From Fluviicola taffensis DSM 16823 (GTDB taxonomy: Bacteria; Bacteroidota; Bacteroidia; Flavobacteriales_D; Crocinitomicaceae), in NCBI RefSeq assembly GCF_000194605.1, contig NC_015321.1, forward strand, positions 2,232,001 to 2,296,000: 64,000 nt of DNA. The letters run 5' to 3'. A program made the position numbers and the translations under genes. Positions 17,810 through 26,546 of this stretch are shown here, in pieces (position 1 is the first letter of the stretch; each line of letters opens with the position of its first letter). Below the pieces are notes generated by a model. That model was not told where the DNA came from and made no database searches. It was given only the letters and a program-made list of their open reading frames with translations.

Positions 17810-18751
17810 ATGCTTCGAAATTCAACCCATTTTTGTGTGATGATTTCGAAGTATAGCTTTTTTTTAGCAGCCATTTTTTTTGCGTTCGAGGGCTCAGCTC
17901 AACTTTTGGACAACTCCAAAGGATTGGCTTTTACGGATGCTCCATTTTTTAACACTCGATTTGTAAAAGCAAGTAAAATTAAGGAAATTCGCGGGACGTA
18001 TACTTTCAAAAAGCAAGGTGATATTATGCGCGAATCGAATTACATATATGTGTTTAATTTTGACACATTGGGTAATTTAACACGCCATTATCAAACAGCG
18101 AAAGGTGATTTAGTTACAGACACCACTGTTCGATTTTATGATTACACACATGATGGAAGAATGGTTCGGAGACGCATTTCGCAGAAAAAGGGTTTTCTTT
18201 CAACCTATTACACCTATAATTCGGAAGGTCAAGTTGTAAAGGAAGAAGTTTATCGGGATATTGATACGATGAATAGTTTATTAACTCCATCGATTGAAAG
18301 AAGTATTCTTTGGAATACGGAAACAATGAGCTATCAGGTTTATGAAGGACAATTCAAGAAGAAAATTTTCAATAGTTATGGAAATCAATACTTAGAATTA
18401 ACTAAATACAATGACAGTTTAGGCTTTTTATCTCAGGAAGAAGAATTATTTACAATTACGAGGAATAAGCTTACAACCAAGTATAAGTATTCCGATAAAG
18501 GTTTGATAGAGCGAATTTCAGTGTATAAAAACACGGAACCAGTTCCTGTAAGTGAATCACATTTTACCTATGATGCATTTGGAAATTTACAATCTAAATT
18601 GGTGTATAAAGACGGTGTATTCATTACAGAATATCAGATTATTTATAGCGGATTAACAGGTTTGCTTTATTCTATTATTACACGTGAAGTGAGTTCTAAT
18701 TTCATTTCTATTATTCGGTTTACAGAACCAACCTTTTGGGATAAACCTTAA
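17810..18751 (+). CDS. Secreted protein with YD/RHS-like repeats
   Basis: I cannot assign a precise function. The start is placed at the ATG at 17810; a second ATG at 17840 would give a more compact signal peptide (MISKYSFFLAAIFFAFEG, cleaved after SAQ). The mature part of about 290 residues contains several short beta-hairpin units of the YD/RHS type, such as YTYNSEGQVVKEEVY, KYSDKGLIERISVYKN and FTYDAFGNLQSKLVYKDG. It lies 35 bp after nuoN and 5 bp before the next membrane protein, so it could be on either transcript. Confidence 0.7.
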   Translation: MLRNSTHFCVMISKYSFFLAAIFFAFEGSAQLLDNSKGLAFTDAPFFNTRFVKASKIKEIRGTYTFKKQGDIMRESNYIYVFNFDTLGNLTRHYQTAKGDLVTDTTVRFYDYTHDGRMVRRRISQKKGFLSTYYTYNSEGQVVKEEVYRDIDTMNSLLTPSIERSILWNTETMSYQVYEGQFKKKIFNSYGNQYLELTKYNDSLGFLSQEEELFTITRNKLTTKYKYSDKGLIERISVYKNTEPVPVSESHFTYDAFGNLQSKLVYKDGVFITEYQIIYSGLTGLLYSIITREVSSNFISIIRFTEPTFWDKP

Positions 18752-18756
18752 ATATA

Positions 18757-20529
18757 GTGAAGAGTCAATTTCTCTTAAAATATATTTTGCGTAACCCAAT
18801 TTTTTGGGTGGGTTGTGTGATGCTTCTTTTAGGAATAGCAATAATGAGTTTTCATGGTCCTCATTGGAGAAATAGTATCATTAATTCCGATGGAAGAGGT
18901 TACTACTATTTTTTACCAGCAGTCAGCACCAGCGATAATACATTTGAAAAAACACTTCAATCTGAGCAAAAAATCGTTGGTAAAGACGCTCCTCAATTGT
19001 ATATTCTTAAAACAGAGGAGGGTTTAGCTGTAAACAAATGCTATCCAGGGGTTGCAATTCTTCAAAGTCCATTTTATGCAACCGCCACCTTAGTGGATTG
19101 GATAGGTGGAAAAAATTTTGATGGATATTCTGATAATCATTTGATTTTCTTTTTTTTCGGATCATTGTTGTATGTCTTTTTGAGTATTCTGTTCTTCCAA
19201 AAAGTACTGGCAATTTATTTTGAATCCTCTAAGTATACATGGCTTGTTAGTATAGCACTCATTTTTGCTACTAATGTATGGTACCATGGGTTTTTCTATG
19301 GAGGCTTATCTCACCACTATAGTTTGTTTTTGTTTTCATTGTTCTGTTGGAATATACTCCGTTATAAGAGAGATTATAAAATGAAGTTTCTCATTTATCT
19401 TGGAATTATTTTAGGCTTACTGTTTTTAGTTCGTCCTACTAACATGATGATTTTGGCGATTCTTCCCTTTTTATTTAAAACGAGGGATTCCTTTTTAGGA
19501 GCACTGAAGAAAATTCTACAAGTAAGAAATGGACAGTTGGCAGGATTTATCTCTGCTTTTTTAACCATTTTGATGCTATTGCCATTGATTACCTACTGGC
19601 AGACGGGGCACTTTTTTTACTGGTCTTATCAAGGTGAAGGATTTGATTTTAGTGGGAAACACTTACTTGAAACATGGATTAGTTACCGTATTGGAATTTT
19701 TGTTCACGCGCCAATTGCCTTACTTTCAATTATAGGATTGGTTTATTGGCTTCGAACCAATCGGTACTTATTTGTTTCATGGATATTACCATTTATTACG
19801 ATTACTTATGTTCTTTCATCTTGGTGGTGCTGGGATTATCAATCATTTTTTGGCCACCGTGGATTTATAGAGTTTCAATTTCTTTTTACGTTCCCACTCA
19901 TTGTTACATTGCAGATTATTAGAAATTCTGTTGTGAAATATGGATTGCTCACACTCGTTTTTGGATACATGGGAATTCGTTCATACCAATGTGTTTCAGG
20001 AGTTTATCCGAAACAGCGATTCACAGCGTATACGTATTGGAAAAGCATATTGGATTTTAATTACAAGATTCCTAATAAATATTCCATTCTGTATAACTGC
20101 CAACCTTTTGGCACCGTTGTATCTACGAAAGAGTTGGTTCCAACTGAATTGAAAAACCAGAAATACGATGGTTCTATAGAATTTGGACAAGGTTTAACTT
20201 ATCATCTGAAGGATAGAAGACGAAACATTCGCTATTTTTTCGAGTTTCATCTAACAAAGCAATTATTGGAGGATTCTGATTGGAAAGATATAGAAATTAT
20301 TTTTGCGGCTCAGAATAAGAAGGAAGAACAAGTTTATTATTATGCTTTTCCGCTCTATTCATTCTATAAAGAAGGCAAAGAGAAAGCTATTGATTTTGAA
20401 ATTCAGGAGGAAGTATATCCGTATGCTAATTCAAGTGAAAAAATCGGTTTTTACATTTGGAACAGAGCAAAAAAACAGTTTAAAATTAATGATTTTAGTG
20501 TTGTTGTGAAGAAGATAGCAATCAAATGA
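18757..20529 (+). CDS. Polytopic membrane protein, GT-C glycosyltransferase-like
   Basis: This 590-residue protein starts at a GTG 5 bp after the preceding stop. It has about eleven hydrophobic helices in residues 10-440 and a soluble C-terminal domain of about 150 residues. The first extracytoplasmic loop carries the acidic, aromatic stretch IINSDGRGYYYFLP. An acidic motif in that place is typical of GT-C enzymes that use polyprenyl-phosphate sugars. The convergent neighbour encodes a family 2 glycosyltransferase of the type that makes such donors. Assignment to a glycosyl or related transferase is inference from topology and context. Confidence 0.6.
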   Translation: MKSQFLLKYILRNPIFWVGCVMLLLGIAIMSFHGPHWRNSIINSDGRGYYYFLPAVSTSDNTFEKTLQSEQKIVGKDAPQLYILKTEEGLAVNKCYPGVAILQSPFYATATLVDWIGGKNFDGYSDNHLIFFFFGSLLYVFLSILFFQKVLAIYFESSKYTWLVSIALIFATNVWYHGFFYGGLSHHYSLFLFSLFCWNILRYKRDYKMKFLIYLGIILGLLFLVRPTNMMILAILPFLFKTRDSFLGALKKILQVRNGQLAGFISAFLTILMLLPLITYWQTGHFFYWSYQGEGFDFSGKHLLETWISYRIGIFVHAPIALLSIIGLVYWLRTNRYLFVSWILPFITITYVLSSWWCWDYQSFFGHRGFIEFQFLFTFPLIVTLQIIRNSVVKYGLLTLVFGYMGIRSYQCVSGVYPKQRFTAYTYWKSILDFNYKIPNKYSILYNCQPFGTVVSTKELVPTELKNQKYDGSIEFGQGLTYHLKDRRRNIRYFFEFHLTKQLLEDSDWKDIEIIFAAQNKKEEQVYYYAFPLYSFYKEGKEKAIDFEIQEEVYPYANSSEKIGFYIWNRAKKQFKINDFSVVVKKIAIK

Positions 20530-20533
20530 AGAA

Positions 20534-21259
20534 CTAGTTTCCAAACCGATAACGAACCACGCACCAAATCACTTTCATACCATCTTTCCAGGATATTTTT
20601 TTTCCTTCCTCTTTGTTTCTAGCAATATAGGTGATCGGAACTTCGTGAATCTTTAATGACTTGATTTTAGATAGTTTCATGGTTACTTCTGGTTCGAATC
20701 CAAAACGCTTTTCTTTTAGTTTAAGAGATTTTAAGGTTGCTGCTGGAATCATTTTGTAACAGGTCATCATGTCTGTTAATCGATATCCTGAAAATAGATT
20801 GGAAAGCTTGGTCAAAAAACCATTTCCCATGATGTGCCAGATGAAATTGGTTTTTGAATGTTTATCTTCCAGAAAACGGGATCCGTATACAATCTGATTC
20901 GGTGATTTTAGATACAGGCTTAACAAAGAGTTTATTTCTTCTGGAACCAACTCCAAATCTGCATCTTGAATTACAATGATATTTCCAGAAGCGAGTTCTA
21001 TTCCTTTATGAATTGCTGCACCTTTACCTTGATTCATTACTTGTGAAAAGAAAATCAGTGGTGAATCTGTGTTTTTGGCAATGTAATCAGAAACCAGTTG
21101 GGCGGTTTTATCTTTTGAATGATCGTCGATAATAATAATTTCTTTTTCAATATCGTTGACCAATTTTATTTTTTCTAAAAGTGTAATGACTTCTAGAATG
21201 GTTTTTTCCTCATTGTAGGCTGGAACGATAATAGAAAGTTTATTGATCTCATTGAACAT
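20534..21259 (-). CDS. Glycosyltransferase family 2 (polyprenyl-phosphate sugar synthase-like)
   Basis: The 241-residue protein is a GT-A fold glycosyltransferase. It has the nucleotide-binding start SIVPAYNEEKT, IIIDDHSKDKTAQLV, QGKGAAIHKGI and the DxD metal motif in VIQDADLELVPEE. The pattern resembles dolichyl/undecaprenyl-phosphate mannose or glucose synthases without the C-terminal membrane anchor. Its stop lies 4 bp from the end of the convergent GT-C-like gene, so the two may form a donor-acceptor pair in envelope glycosylation. Substrates cannot be read from the sequence. Confidence 0.85.
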   Translation of the reverse strand: MFNEINKLSIIVPAYNEEKTILEVITLLEKIKLVNDIEKEIIIIDDHSKDKTAQLVSDYIAKNTDSPLIFFSQVMNQGKGAAIHKGIELASGNIIVIQDADLELVPEEINSLLSLYLKSPNQIVYGSRFLEDKHSKTNFIWHIMGNGFLTKLSNLFSGYRLTDMMTCYKMIPAATLKSLKLKEKRFGFEPEVTMKLSKIKSLKIHEVPITYIARNKEEGKKISWKDGMKVIWCVVRYRFGN

Positions 21260-21302
21260 GAAACGAAATTAGCTAATTTCAAGAAGAAAGAAGGATAATA
21301 GA

Positions 21303-21334
21303 AATAAAAAATCCTCATCTTCTGATGAGGATTT
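21303..21334 (-). terminator. Terminator after the YwqK-like gene
   Basis: On the minus strand, an 11-bp perfect stem (AAATCCTCATC/GATGAGGATTT, arms 21309-21319 and 21324-21334) is followed by a T run. It closes the minus-strand gene that ends at 21342. Confidence 0.8.
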
Positions 21335-21341
21335 AATTTTT

Positions 21342-22220
21342 TTAGAGCTGTCCGTCAGAATGATATACACCATTCTTGTATACTTTAACCTTCAATAGAA
21401 TTCCGTCATTGTCGTAAACATACACCTTACCATCCCAAAGTGCTCCGTTTTTAAATTCTCCGTCTTGAGAGATTTCACCGTCGCTGTTATATACTTTGTT
21501 ATACCCATTTGGTGCCCATTTCACTCCTTGTGTTTTAGGAGCTCCAACAATAGCTGGTGCCTTTTCTTTGGAATCATTTGGGTCTTTTACTTTAATCATT
21601 GGGTGAACAGGCTCTTTTTCTACAGTATTAGTAACAGTTCCTGTCCCATCAAAATAAGTAATTTTCTTTACATCTCCATTTTCATAATAATCAGTAGATT
21701 TTCCTGTAACCACACCATTATTAGAGTTGTATTCTTTTTCTAATTGTCCATTCGGATAATAGTAACTGATTTTTCCATTTTCTTTACCTGTAGCAGTATA
21801 GAATCCTGCGAATGCCACAGTTCCATTTTCATAGTAACGAATCAAAGAATCTTTGTAACCTGCTTTATCAATACTTCCCTTTTCTTTTACTTGACCATTT
21901 GGCCAAAATCGAGTATATTCTCCCTTTGGGCGGTGATGTTCATAAGTTCCTTTGAGTGCGGGAGTAGTTCCATCTAGATGATATTTAATCCAAATACCTT
22001 CTTTGCGGTCATCAATGAATTTTCCTTCTTCAACTTTGCCACTTGCGGGTACGCCAGAATCAGGACGGTCTTTACCGTAGTAAATCCACTTACCTTGCTT
22101 TTTACCGTTTGCATCCGTAACATTTAACTTACCATCTTGATCCGTAATAGGGGATGCTTCGACAACCGTAAATAGTAACAGGAAAAAAACAATGAGTCCG
22201 ACTTGTTTATATTTCCACAT
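21342..22220 (-). CDS. Exported MORN/YwqK-type repeat protein
   Basis: The 292-residue protein has an N-terminal signal peptide (cleavage near VEAS). A run of short repeats follows with the pattern W/YxxNGxxxxxGxY, for example FWPNGQVKEKGS, YYENGTVAFAGFY, YYPNGQLEKEY and YYENGDVKKITYF. These are MORN-type or YwqK 'toxin-antitoxin wing' repeats, common in exported Bacteroidota proteins of unknown role. It is probably monocistronic, with a terminator right after it. ATTCTA-AAGA-TAGAAT at 22244-22259 lies just upstream and may be a regulatory site. Confidence 0.75.
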   Translation of the reverse strand: MWKYKQVGLIVFFLLLFTVVEASPITDQDGKLNVTDANGKKQGKWIYYGKDRPDSGVPASGKVEEGKFIDDRKEGIWIKYHLDGTTPALKGTYEHHRPKGEYTRFWPNGQVKEKGSIDKAGYKDSLIRYYENGTVAFAGFYTATGKENGKISYYYPNGQLEKEYNSNNGVVTGKSTDYYENGDVKKITYFDGTGTVTNTVEKEPVHPMIKVKDPNDSKEKAPAIVGAPKTQGVKWAPNGYNKVYNSDGEISQDGEFKNGALWDGKVYVYDNDGILLKVKVYKNGVYHSDGQL

Positions 22221-22353
22221 GTTTTGAATAAGTTTTGTAGCGCATTCTAAAGATAGAATTATTTTGTTATAGTTGCCTGAATACTATCAAAATTTCGCTG
22301 AAGTCCTTTTTTTTTTCGATTAATATTGAATGGAATAGATTTTTTTACCTGAA

Positions 22354-23286
22354 TCACAGGTTATTTAACATTTCCATTGTTGTTTTGTCCAAATCATAAC
22401 TTTCTTTCCATCCCCAATTTTCTCGCGCATACGAGTCATCAATAGATGCTGGCCATGAATCTGCAATTGCTTGCCGAAAATCTGGCTGGTATTCAATTGA
22501 AAATGAAGGAATTATTTTTTTTATTGTCTCAAAAATTTGCTTTGGCGTAAAGCTTAAAGCGGATAGATTATAACTAGAACGAATTTTAACTTGTTCTTTT
22601 GGAGCTTCCATCAATTCAATCGTTGCACGAATTGCGTCGTCCATAAACATCATTGGAAGTGCGGTATCCTCTTTTAAGAAACAAGTGAAGTGCTCTCCAG
22701 CTTTTGCTTTGTAATAAATGTCAACTGCATAATCGGTTGTTCCTCCTCCAGGTAAACTTTTGTAAGAGATTAATCCAGGGTAGCGAATACTGCGAACGTC
22801 AACCCCAAATTTATTGAAGTAATATTCACACCATCTTTCTCCAGCTTGCTTCGAAATCCCGTAAACAGTGCTTGGTTCCATTACGGTATATTGCGGCGTT
22901 TTAATCCTTGGAGTTGTTGGCCCAAAAACAGCAATCGATGATGGCCAGAAAATTTTAGAAATATGTCCTTCTTTTGCAAGATCCAAAATAATAAACAAAC
23001 TTTCCATGTTTAGTTTCCAAGCAAAATCTGGATTTTTCTCTGCAGTTGCAGAAAGTAGAGCTGCTAAAAGATAAACATCTGAAAATTTTTGATCAATGAT
23101 ATATGAGCGAACACTTTCTTTATTTAAAGCATCTAGTTGAATATATGGTCCATTAGAAAGATTTTCCGGACAAGCGTCTTTCAAATCAGCTGCAACAACA
23201 TTTTCAGAGCCAAATTTTTCACGAAGTGTAAGAACTAACTCGGTTCCAATTTGTCCACAAGAACCTAAAACTAGGATTTTTTTCAT
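22354..23286 (-). CDS. SDR-type L-threonine 3-dehydrogenase / NAD-dependent epimerase
   Basis: The 310-residue protein is an extended short-chain dehydrogenase. It has the Rossmann signature LVLGSCGQIGTEL at the N terminus and the catalytic pair in TVYGISKQAGE around residues 142-152. Overall it matches the SDR-type threonine dehydrogenases described in Bacteroidota, which oxidise threonine to 2-amino-3-ketobutyrate. A UDP-sugar epimerase is less likely because of the short length and the GGGTTDYAVDIYYKA segment. It is divergent from homogentisate dioxygenase, so the block looks like amino acid catabolism. Confidence 0.8.
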   Translation of the reverse strand: MKKILVLGSCGQIGTELVLTLREKFGSENVVAADLKDACPENLSNGPYIQLDALNKESVRSYIIDQKFSDVYLLAALLSATAEKNPDFAWKLNMESLFIILDLAKEGHISKIFWPSSIAVFGPTTPRIKTPQYTVMEPSTVYGISKQAGERWCEYYFNKFGVDVRSIRYPGLISYKSLPGGGTTDYAVDIYYKAKAGEHFTCFLKEDTALPMMFMDDAIRATIELMEAPKEQVKIRSSYNLSALSFTPKQIFETIKKIIPSFSIEYQPDFRQAIADSWPASIDDSYARENWGWKESYDLDKTTMEMLNNL

Positions 23287-23303
23287 GGGGTGTTATTTGT
23301 GCG

Positions 23304-23311
23304 CAAATGTA
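23304..23311 (-). promoter_or_regulatory. -7 promoter box upstream of the threonine dehydrogenase gene
   Basis: On the minus strand the sequence reads TACATTTG, a perfect TAnnTTTG, ending 17 bp before the ATG. No convincing -33 TTG is seen at the expected distance. Confidence 0.5.
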
Positions 23312-23517
23312 GTATTTTTTCCTTCCGATAAACGATTTAGTTATTAACGAAAAACTGACAATTCTCATTTTTTATGCTTTATGGTATGGTTAATTTTGTG
23401 TATCTTTCAGATACTGTATGATTGTGATTTGCAGTGAAACCTTACTGTTTCAGGTTTTAAAATTTTGAGCAAGGTAATTTGTTCTTTTGTTAATATTTAA
23501 AGTAAATTGTTTAAAAA

Positions 23518-24678
23518 ATGCCTTTTTATTCTAGTTTAGGGAGAATACCTCCTAAAAGACATACGCAATTCCGAAAGGAATCAGGAGAACTGTACTACGA
23601 ACAGTTATTTGGTACGGAAGGATTTCACGGATTTTCGTCCTTGTTATATCACGTTCACCGTCCAACAATGGTGAAATCTGTAAAGGAATTGAAAGATTTG
23701 ACACCTGTTCCCGCTGTTAATAAAAATATCACTTCACGCATGTTGAAGGGATTCAATGTGACTCCCAAAGACGATTTTTTAGAATCTCGTGAAATTGTTC
23801 TATTTAATAACGACTTAAACATTGCACTTGCAGCTCCTAAAAAATCAATGACTACGTACTTCTATAAAAATGCAGATGCAGATGAAGTCATTTTCATTCA
23901 TGAAGGAACTGGAACCTTGAGAACAATGTTGGGAAATATCCCGTTTAGTTATGGCGATTATTTGGTTGTTCCTCGTGGAATGATTTACCAAATGGAGTTT
24001 GAAACGGAAAAAAATAGGTTATTTATCGTCGAATCTTTTTCACCGATTTACACACCCAAAAATTACCGCAACAAATTTGGACAGTTATTGGAACACTCTC
24101 CGTTTTGTGAAAGAGACTTTAGAGGACCTTCTGAATTGGAGACACACGATGAATTGGGAACTTTCACTATTCTAATTAAAAAGGAAAACATGTTGCATGA
24201 ATTGCAGTATGCTTCACATCCATTTGATGTTGTGGGCTGGGATGGATACAATTTTCCGTATGCCTTTTCAATTCATGATTTTGAGCCGATCACTGGTCGT
24301 GTACACCAACCGCCGCCAGTACACCAAACGTTCGAAGCGCACAATTTTGTAATCTGTTCATTTGTACCAAGAATGTATGATTACCATCCGCTTTCTATTC
24401 CGGCACCTTATAATCACAGTAATATTGACTCGGATGAGTTATTGTACTATGTAGATGGTGACTTTATGAGTAGAAATCATGTGGAGAGAGGATATATTTC
24501 CTTGCATCCAGGTGGAATACCTCATGGACCGCATCCAGGTGCGTATGAAAGAAGTATTGGACAAAAAGAAACGGGTGAGTTAGCTGTAATGGTTGACACA
24601 TTCAGACCGTTGAAATTAACACAAGCTGCGATTGATATGGAAGATGATTCCTATGCAATGAGTTGGCTGGATAAGTAA
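23518..24678 (+). CDS. hmgA: Homogentisate 1,2-dioxygenase
   Basis: This enzyme opens the aromatic ring of homogentisate to maleylacetoacetate in tyrosine and phenylalanine degradation. The 386-residue protein has the cupin-like fold and the C-terminal metal-binding region, with histidines in GRVHQPPPVHQTFE and LHPGGIPHGPHPGAYE. The segment VIFIHEGTGTLRTMLG lies in the N-terminal cupin. It is followed 108 bp later by the enzyme of the preceding step, so the two probably form one operon despite the palindromic repeat between them. Confidence 0.92.
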   Translation: MPFYSSLGRIPPKRHTQFRKESGELYYEQLFGTEGFHGFSSLLYHVHRPTMVKSVKELKDLTPVPAVNKNITSRMLKGFNVTPKDDFLESREIVLFNNDLNIALAAPKKSMTTYFYKNADADEVIFIHEGTGTLRTMLGNIPFSYGDYLVVPRGMIYQMEFETEKNRLFIVESFSPIYTPKNYRNKFGQLLEHSPFCERDFRGPSELETHDELGTFTILIKKENMLHELQYASHPFDVVGWDGYNFPYAFSIHDFEPITGRVHQPPPVHQTFEAHNFVICSFVPRMYDYHPLSIPAPYNHSNIDSDELLYYVDGDFMSRNHVERGYISLHPGGIPHGPHPGAYERSIGQKETGELAVMVDTFRPLKLTQAAIDMEDDSYAMSWLDK

Positions 24679-24683
24679 TATTG

Positions 24684-24753
24684 TTTCCCCCTTTGAAGGG
24701 GGACTAAGGGGGATGGCAGCCACCCCTCTTAATCTCTCCTCAAGGGGAGAGGC
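24684..24753. repeat. GC-rich palindromic element between hmgA and hpd
   Basis: Three nested or adjacent hairpins are visible. They are TCCCCC-TTTGAA-GGGGGA (24686-24703), a central GGGGGATGGC-A-GCCACCCC stem, and CTCTCC-TCAAGG-GGAGAG (24734-24751). The composition is strongly unlike the AT-rich surroundings. It looks like a member of a dispersed intergenic repeat family; no other copy occurs in the window. Confidence 0.65.
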
Positions 24754-24786
24754 TAAGAATATATAAAAATTGATAATTAAAGAAAC

Positions 24787-25950
24787 ATGAGTAACGAGAT
24801 TAAAAACGTAGAATACGGTTTAGAGAAAATTTTTGAAGGCGCACAAGACTTTTTGCCTTTGTTGGGAACAGATTACGTAGAATTCTATGTAGGAAATGCG
24901 AAACAAGCTGCGCACTATTATAAGACAGCATTTGGGTTTCAGGATTTAGCTTACGCTGGTTTAGAAACAGGTGTGAAAGATCGTGCATCGTACGTACTGA
25001 AGCAAGACAAAATCAGAATTGTATTAACAACGGCATTGAATAGTGATTCACCAATTGGTGAGCACGTAAAAAAGCATGGTGACGGAGTAAAAGTAATTGC
25101 ACTTTGGGTAGAGGATGCTAGAAAATCTTACGAAGAAACAACCACAAGAGGAGCGAAGTCATTTTTTGAACCAATGGTTGAATCGGATGAACATGGAGAA
25201 GTTGTTCGTTCCGGAATTTATGGAGCTTATGGTGAGACCGTTTTTGTATTCGTTGAACGCAAAAATTACAAAGGAATTTTTATGCCAGGTTATGTAGCAC
25301 ATCAATCAGCTTACAATCCGGCTCCAGTTGGGTTGAAGTTCATCGATCACATGGTAGGAAATGTGGATTGGAATAGAATGAATGATGCTGTAAAATGGTT
25401 CGAAGATATCATGGGATTTGTCAATTTCTTATCGTTTGATGATAAACAGATCACAACAGAATATTCAGCTTTGATGTCGAAAGTAATGTCGAACGGAAAT
25501 GGCCGAATCAAGTTCCCGATCAACGAACCTGCTGAAGGTAAAAAGCGTTCTCAAATCGAGGAGTACATTAATTTTTATGAAGGTGAAGGTGTTCAACATC
25601 TTGCCGTTGCAACAGACGACATCATCAAGACGGTTGCTGATATGAAATCACGAGGTGTTGAGTTCTTATCAACTCCTCCACAAGAATATTACGATGCAAT
25701 TCCTGAGCGTTTGAAAGATCACATGTCTAAATTCAAAGAGGATATCAATGAATTGCAGAAATTGGGAATCATGATTGATGCGGATGAGGAAGGATATTTG
25801 TTGCAAATCTTTACCAAACCGATTGAAGACAGACCAACTTTATTCTTTGAAGTAATTCAGCGAATGGGTGCAAAAGGATTTGGAGCAGGAAACTTCAAAG
25901 CTTTGTTTGAGTCGATTGAAAGAGAACAAGAGAAGAGAGGAACTCTTTAA
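24787..25950 (+). CDS. hpd: 4-hydroxyphenylpyruvate dioxygenase
   Basis: This non-haem iron enzyme converts 4-hydroxyphenylpyruvate to homogentisate, the substrate of the upstream gene. The 387-residue protein consists of two vicinal-oxygen-chelate domains. The iron ligands are recognisable in the C-terminal domain: His in FIDHMVGNV, His in GVQHLAVATDDI and Glu in TLFFEVIQRMG. The C terminus GFGAGNFKALFESIEREQ is highly characteristic. It shares orientation with hmgA and is closed by a terminator at 26010. Confidence 0.95.
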   Translation: MSNEIKNVEYGLEKIFEGAQDFLPLLGTDYVEFYVGNAKQAAHYYKTAFGFQDLAYAGLETGVKDRASYVLKQDKIRIVLTTALNSDSPIGEHVKKHGDGVKVIALWVEDARKSYEETTTRGAKSFFEPMVESDEHGEVVRSGIYGAYGETVFVFVERKNYKGIFMPGYVAHQSAYNPAPVGLKFIDHMVGNVDWNRMNDAVKWFEDIMGFVNFLSFDDKQITTEYSALMSKVMSNGNGRIKFPINEPAEGKKRSQIEEYINFYEGEGVQHLAVATDDIIKTVADMKSRGVEFLSTPPQEYYDAIPERLKDHMSKFKEDINELQKLGIMIDADEEGYLLQIFTKPIEDRPTLFFEVIQRMGAKGFGAGNFKALFESIEREQEKRGTL

Positions 25951-25966
25951 GAGACAATAAGACTTT

Positions 25967-26096
25967 AGATACAAGACTAGAGATGTAAGACAAATTATAA
26001 ATAAAAGGAAAAACCTCAGTAATCCAATATCAATGGAGCTGAGGTTTTTTTATTTGATGAATCTGTCTTAAGTCTTTTGTCTATAGTCTTGTATCT
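25967..26096. repeat. Inverted repeats flanking the hpd terminator
   Basis: AGATACAAGACTA (25967-25979) recurs in inverted form as TAGTCTTGTATCT (26084-26096), a perfect 13-bp pair. Imperfect AAGAC/GTCTT-rich extensions continue on the inside. The pair brackets the terminator hairpin, so the whole 130-bp unit could be a small mobile or dispersed palindromic element inserted between convergent genes. Confidence 0.55.
26010..26051 (+). terminator. Terminator after hpd, possibly bidirectional
   Basis: AAACCTCAG (26011-26019) pairs with CTGAGGTTT (26039-26047), and a T run follows. An A run on the other side could make it work for the convergent minus-strand gene as well. Confidence 0.8.
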
Positions 26097-26109
26097 TGAC
26101 TCTAAAAAA

Positions 26110-26520
26110 TTATCCAACCATAATTCCTTTACGACCCAACTTTGGAATTTCTGTGTAATTTTTTTCGCTGATAGTTTCTGGTAGGAAGATAAAACGTTTG
26201 TCATACATCACTTCATCCGCCCAAAAGGAAACCCAATACTCGTTTGTAAGCCCAAAAACTTCTTCCATGATTGGTTCTAATTTTGCTGCTTCATCGGGTA
26301 AGAGTACTTCCAAAGAATGTCTCAAGGTGGAAGTTTTTATTTTCTCCCCCGTATTCACATCTTCTCCGTAACCACGACTTGTAATGATAATTCCTTCCAT
26401 GATATCATCGCGCAGATTGAGCAAATACACGTAGTGTTGAATTCCCCCTTCTTCATTGATTTCAGGTACGATAACAATTCTTACATTTTCTACAACAGGT
26501 CCTTTTAACTCTTCTCGCAT
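26110..26520 (-). CDS. Conserved-looking hypothetical protein
   Basis: I do not recognise this 136-residue protein. It has no signal peptide or membrane segment and looks like a small soluble alpha/beta protein. Recognisable stretches include VRIVIVPEINEEGGIQHYVY and the hydrophobic, aromatic NEYWVSFWADEVMYDKRFIF. It starts 26 bp after the serine hydrolase stop on the same strand, so it is probably the third gene of a lipB operon. Confidence 0.6.
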   Translation of the reverse strand: MREELKGPVVENVRIVIVPEINEEGGIQHYVYLLNLRDDIMEGIIITSRGYGEDVNTGEKIKTSTLRHSLEVLLPDEAAKLEPIMEEVFGLTNEYWVSFWADEVMYDKRFIFLPETISEKNYTEIPKLGRKGIMVG

Positions 26521-26546
26521 TGTTTATACAATTTTGGGTTACAAAG

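Noticed and set aside
26110-26520. Naming the 136-residue protein as a tRNA synthetase fragment
   Set aside because: No class I or II synthetase motif is visible, so it is left as unknown.
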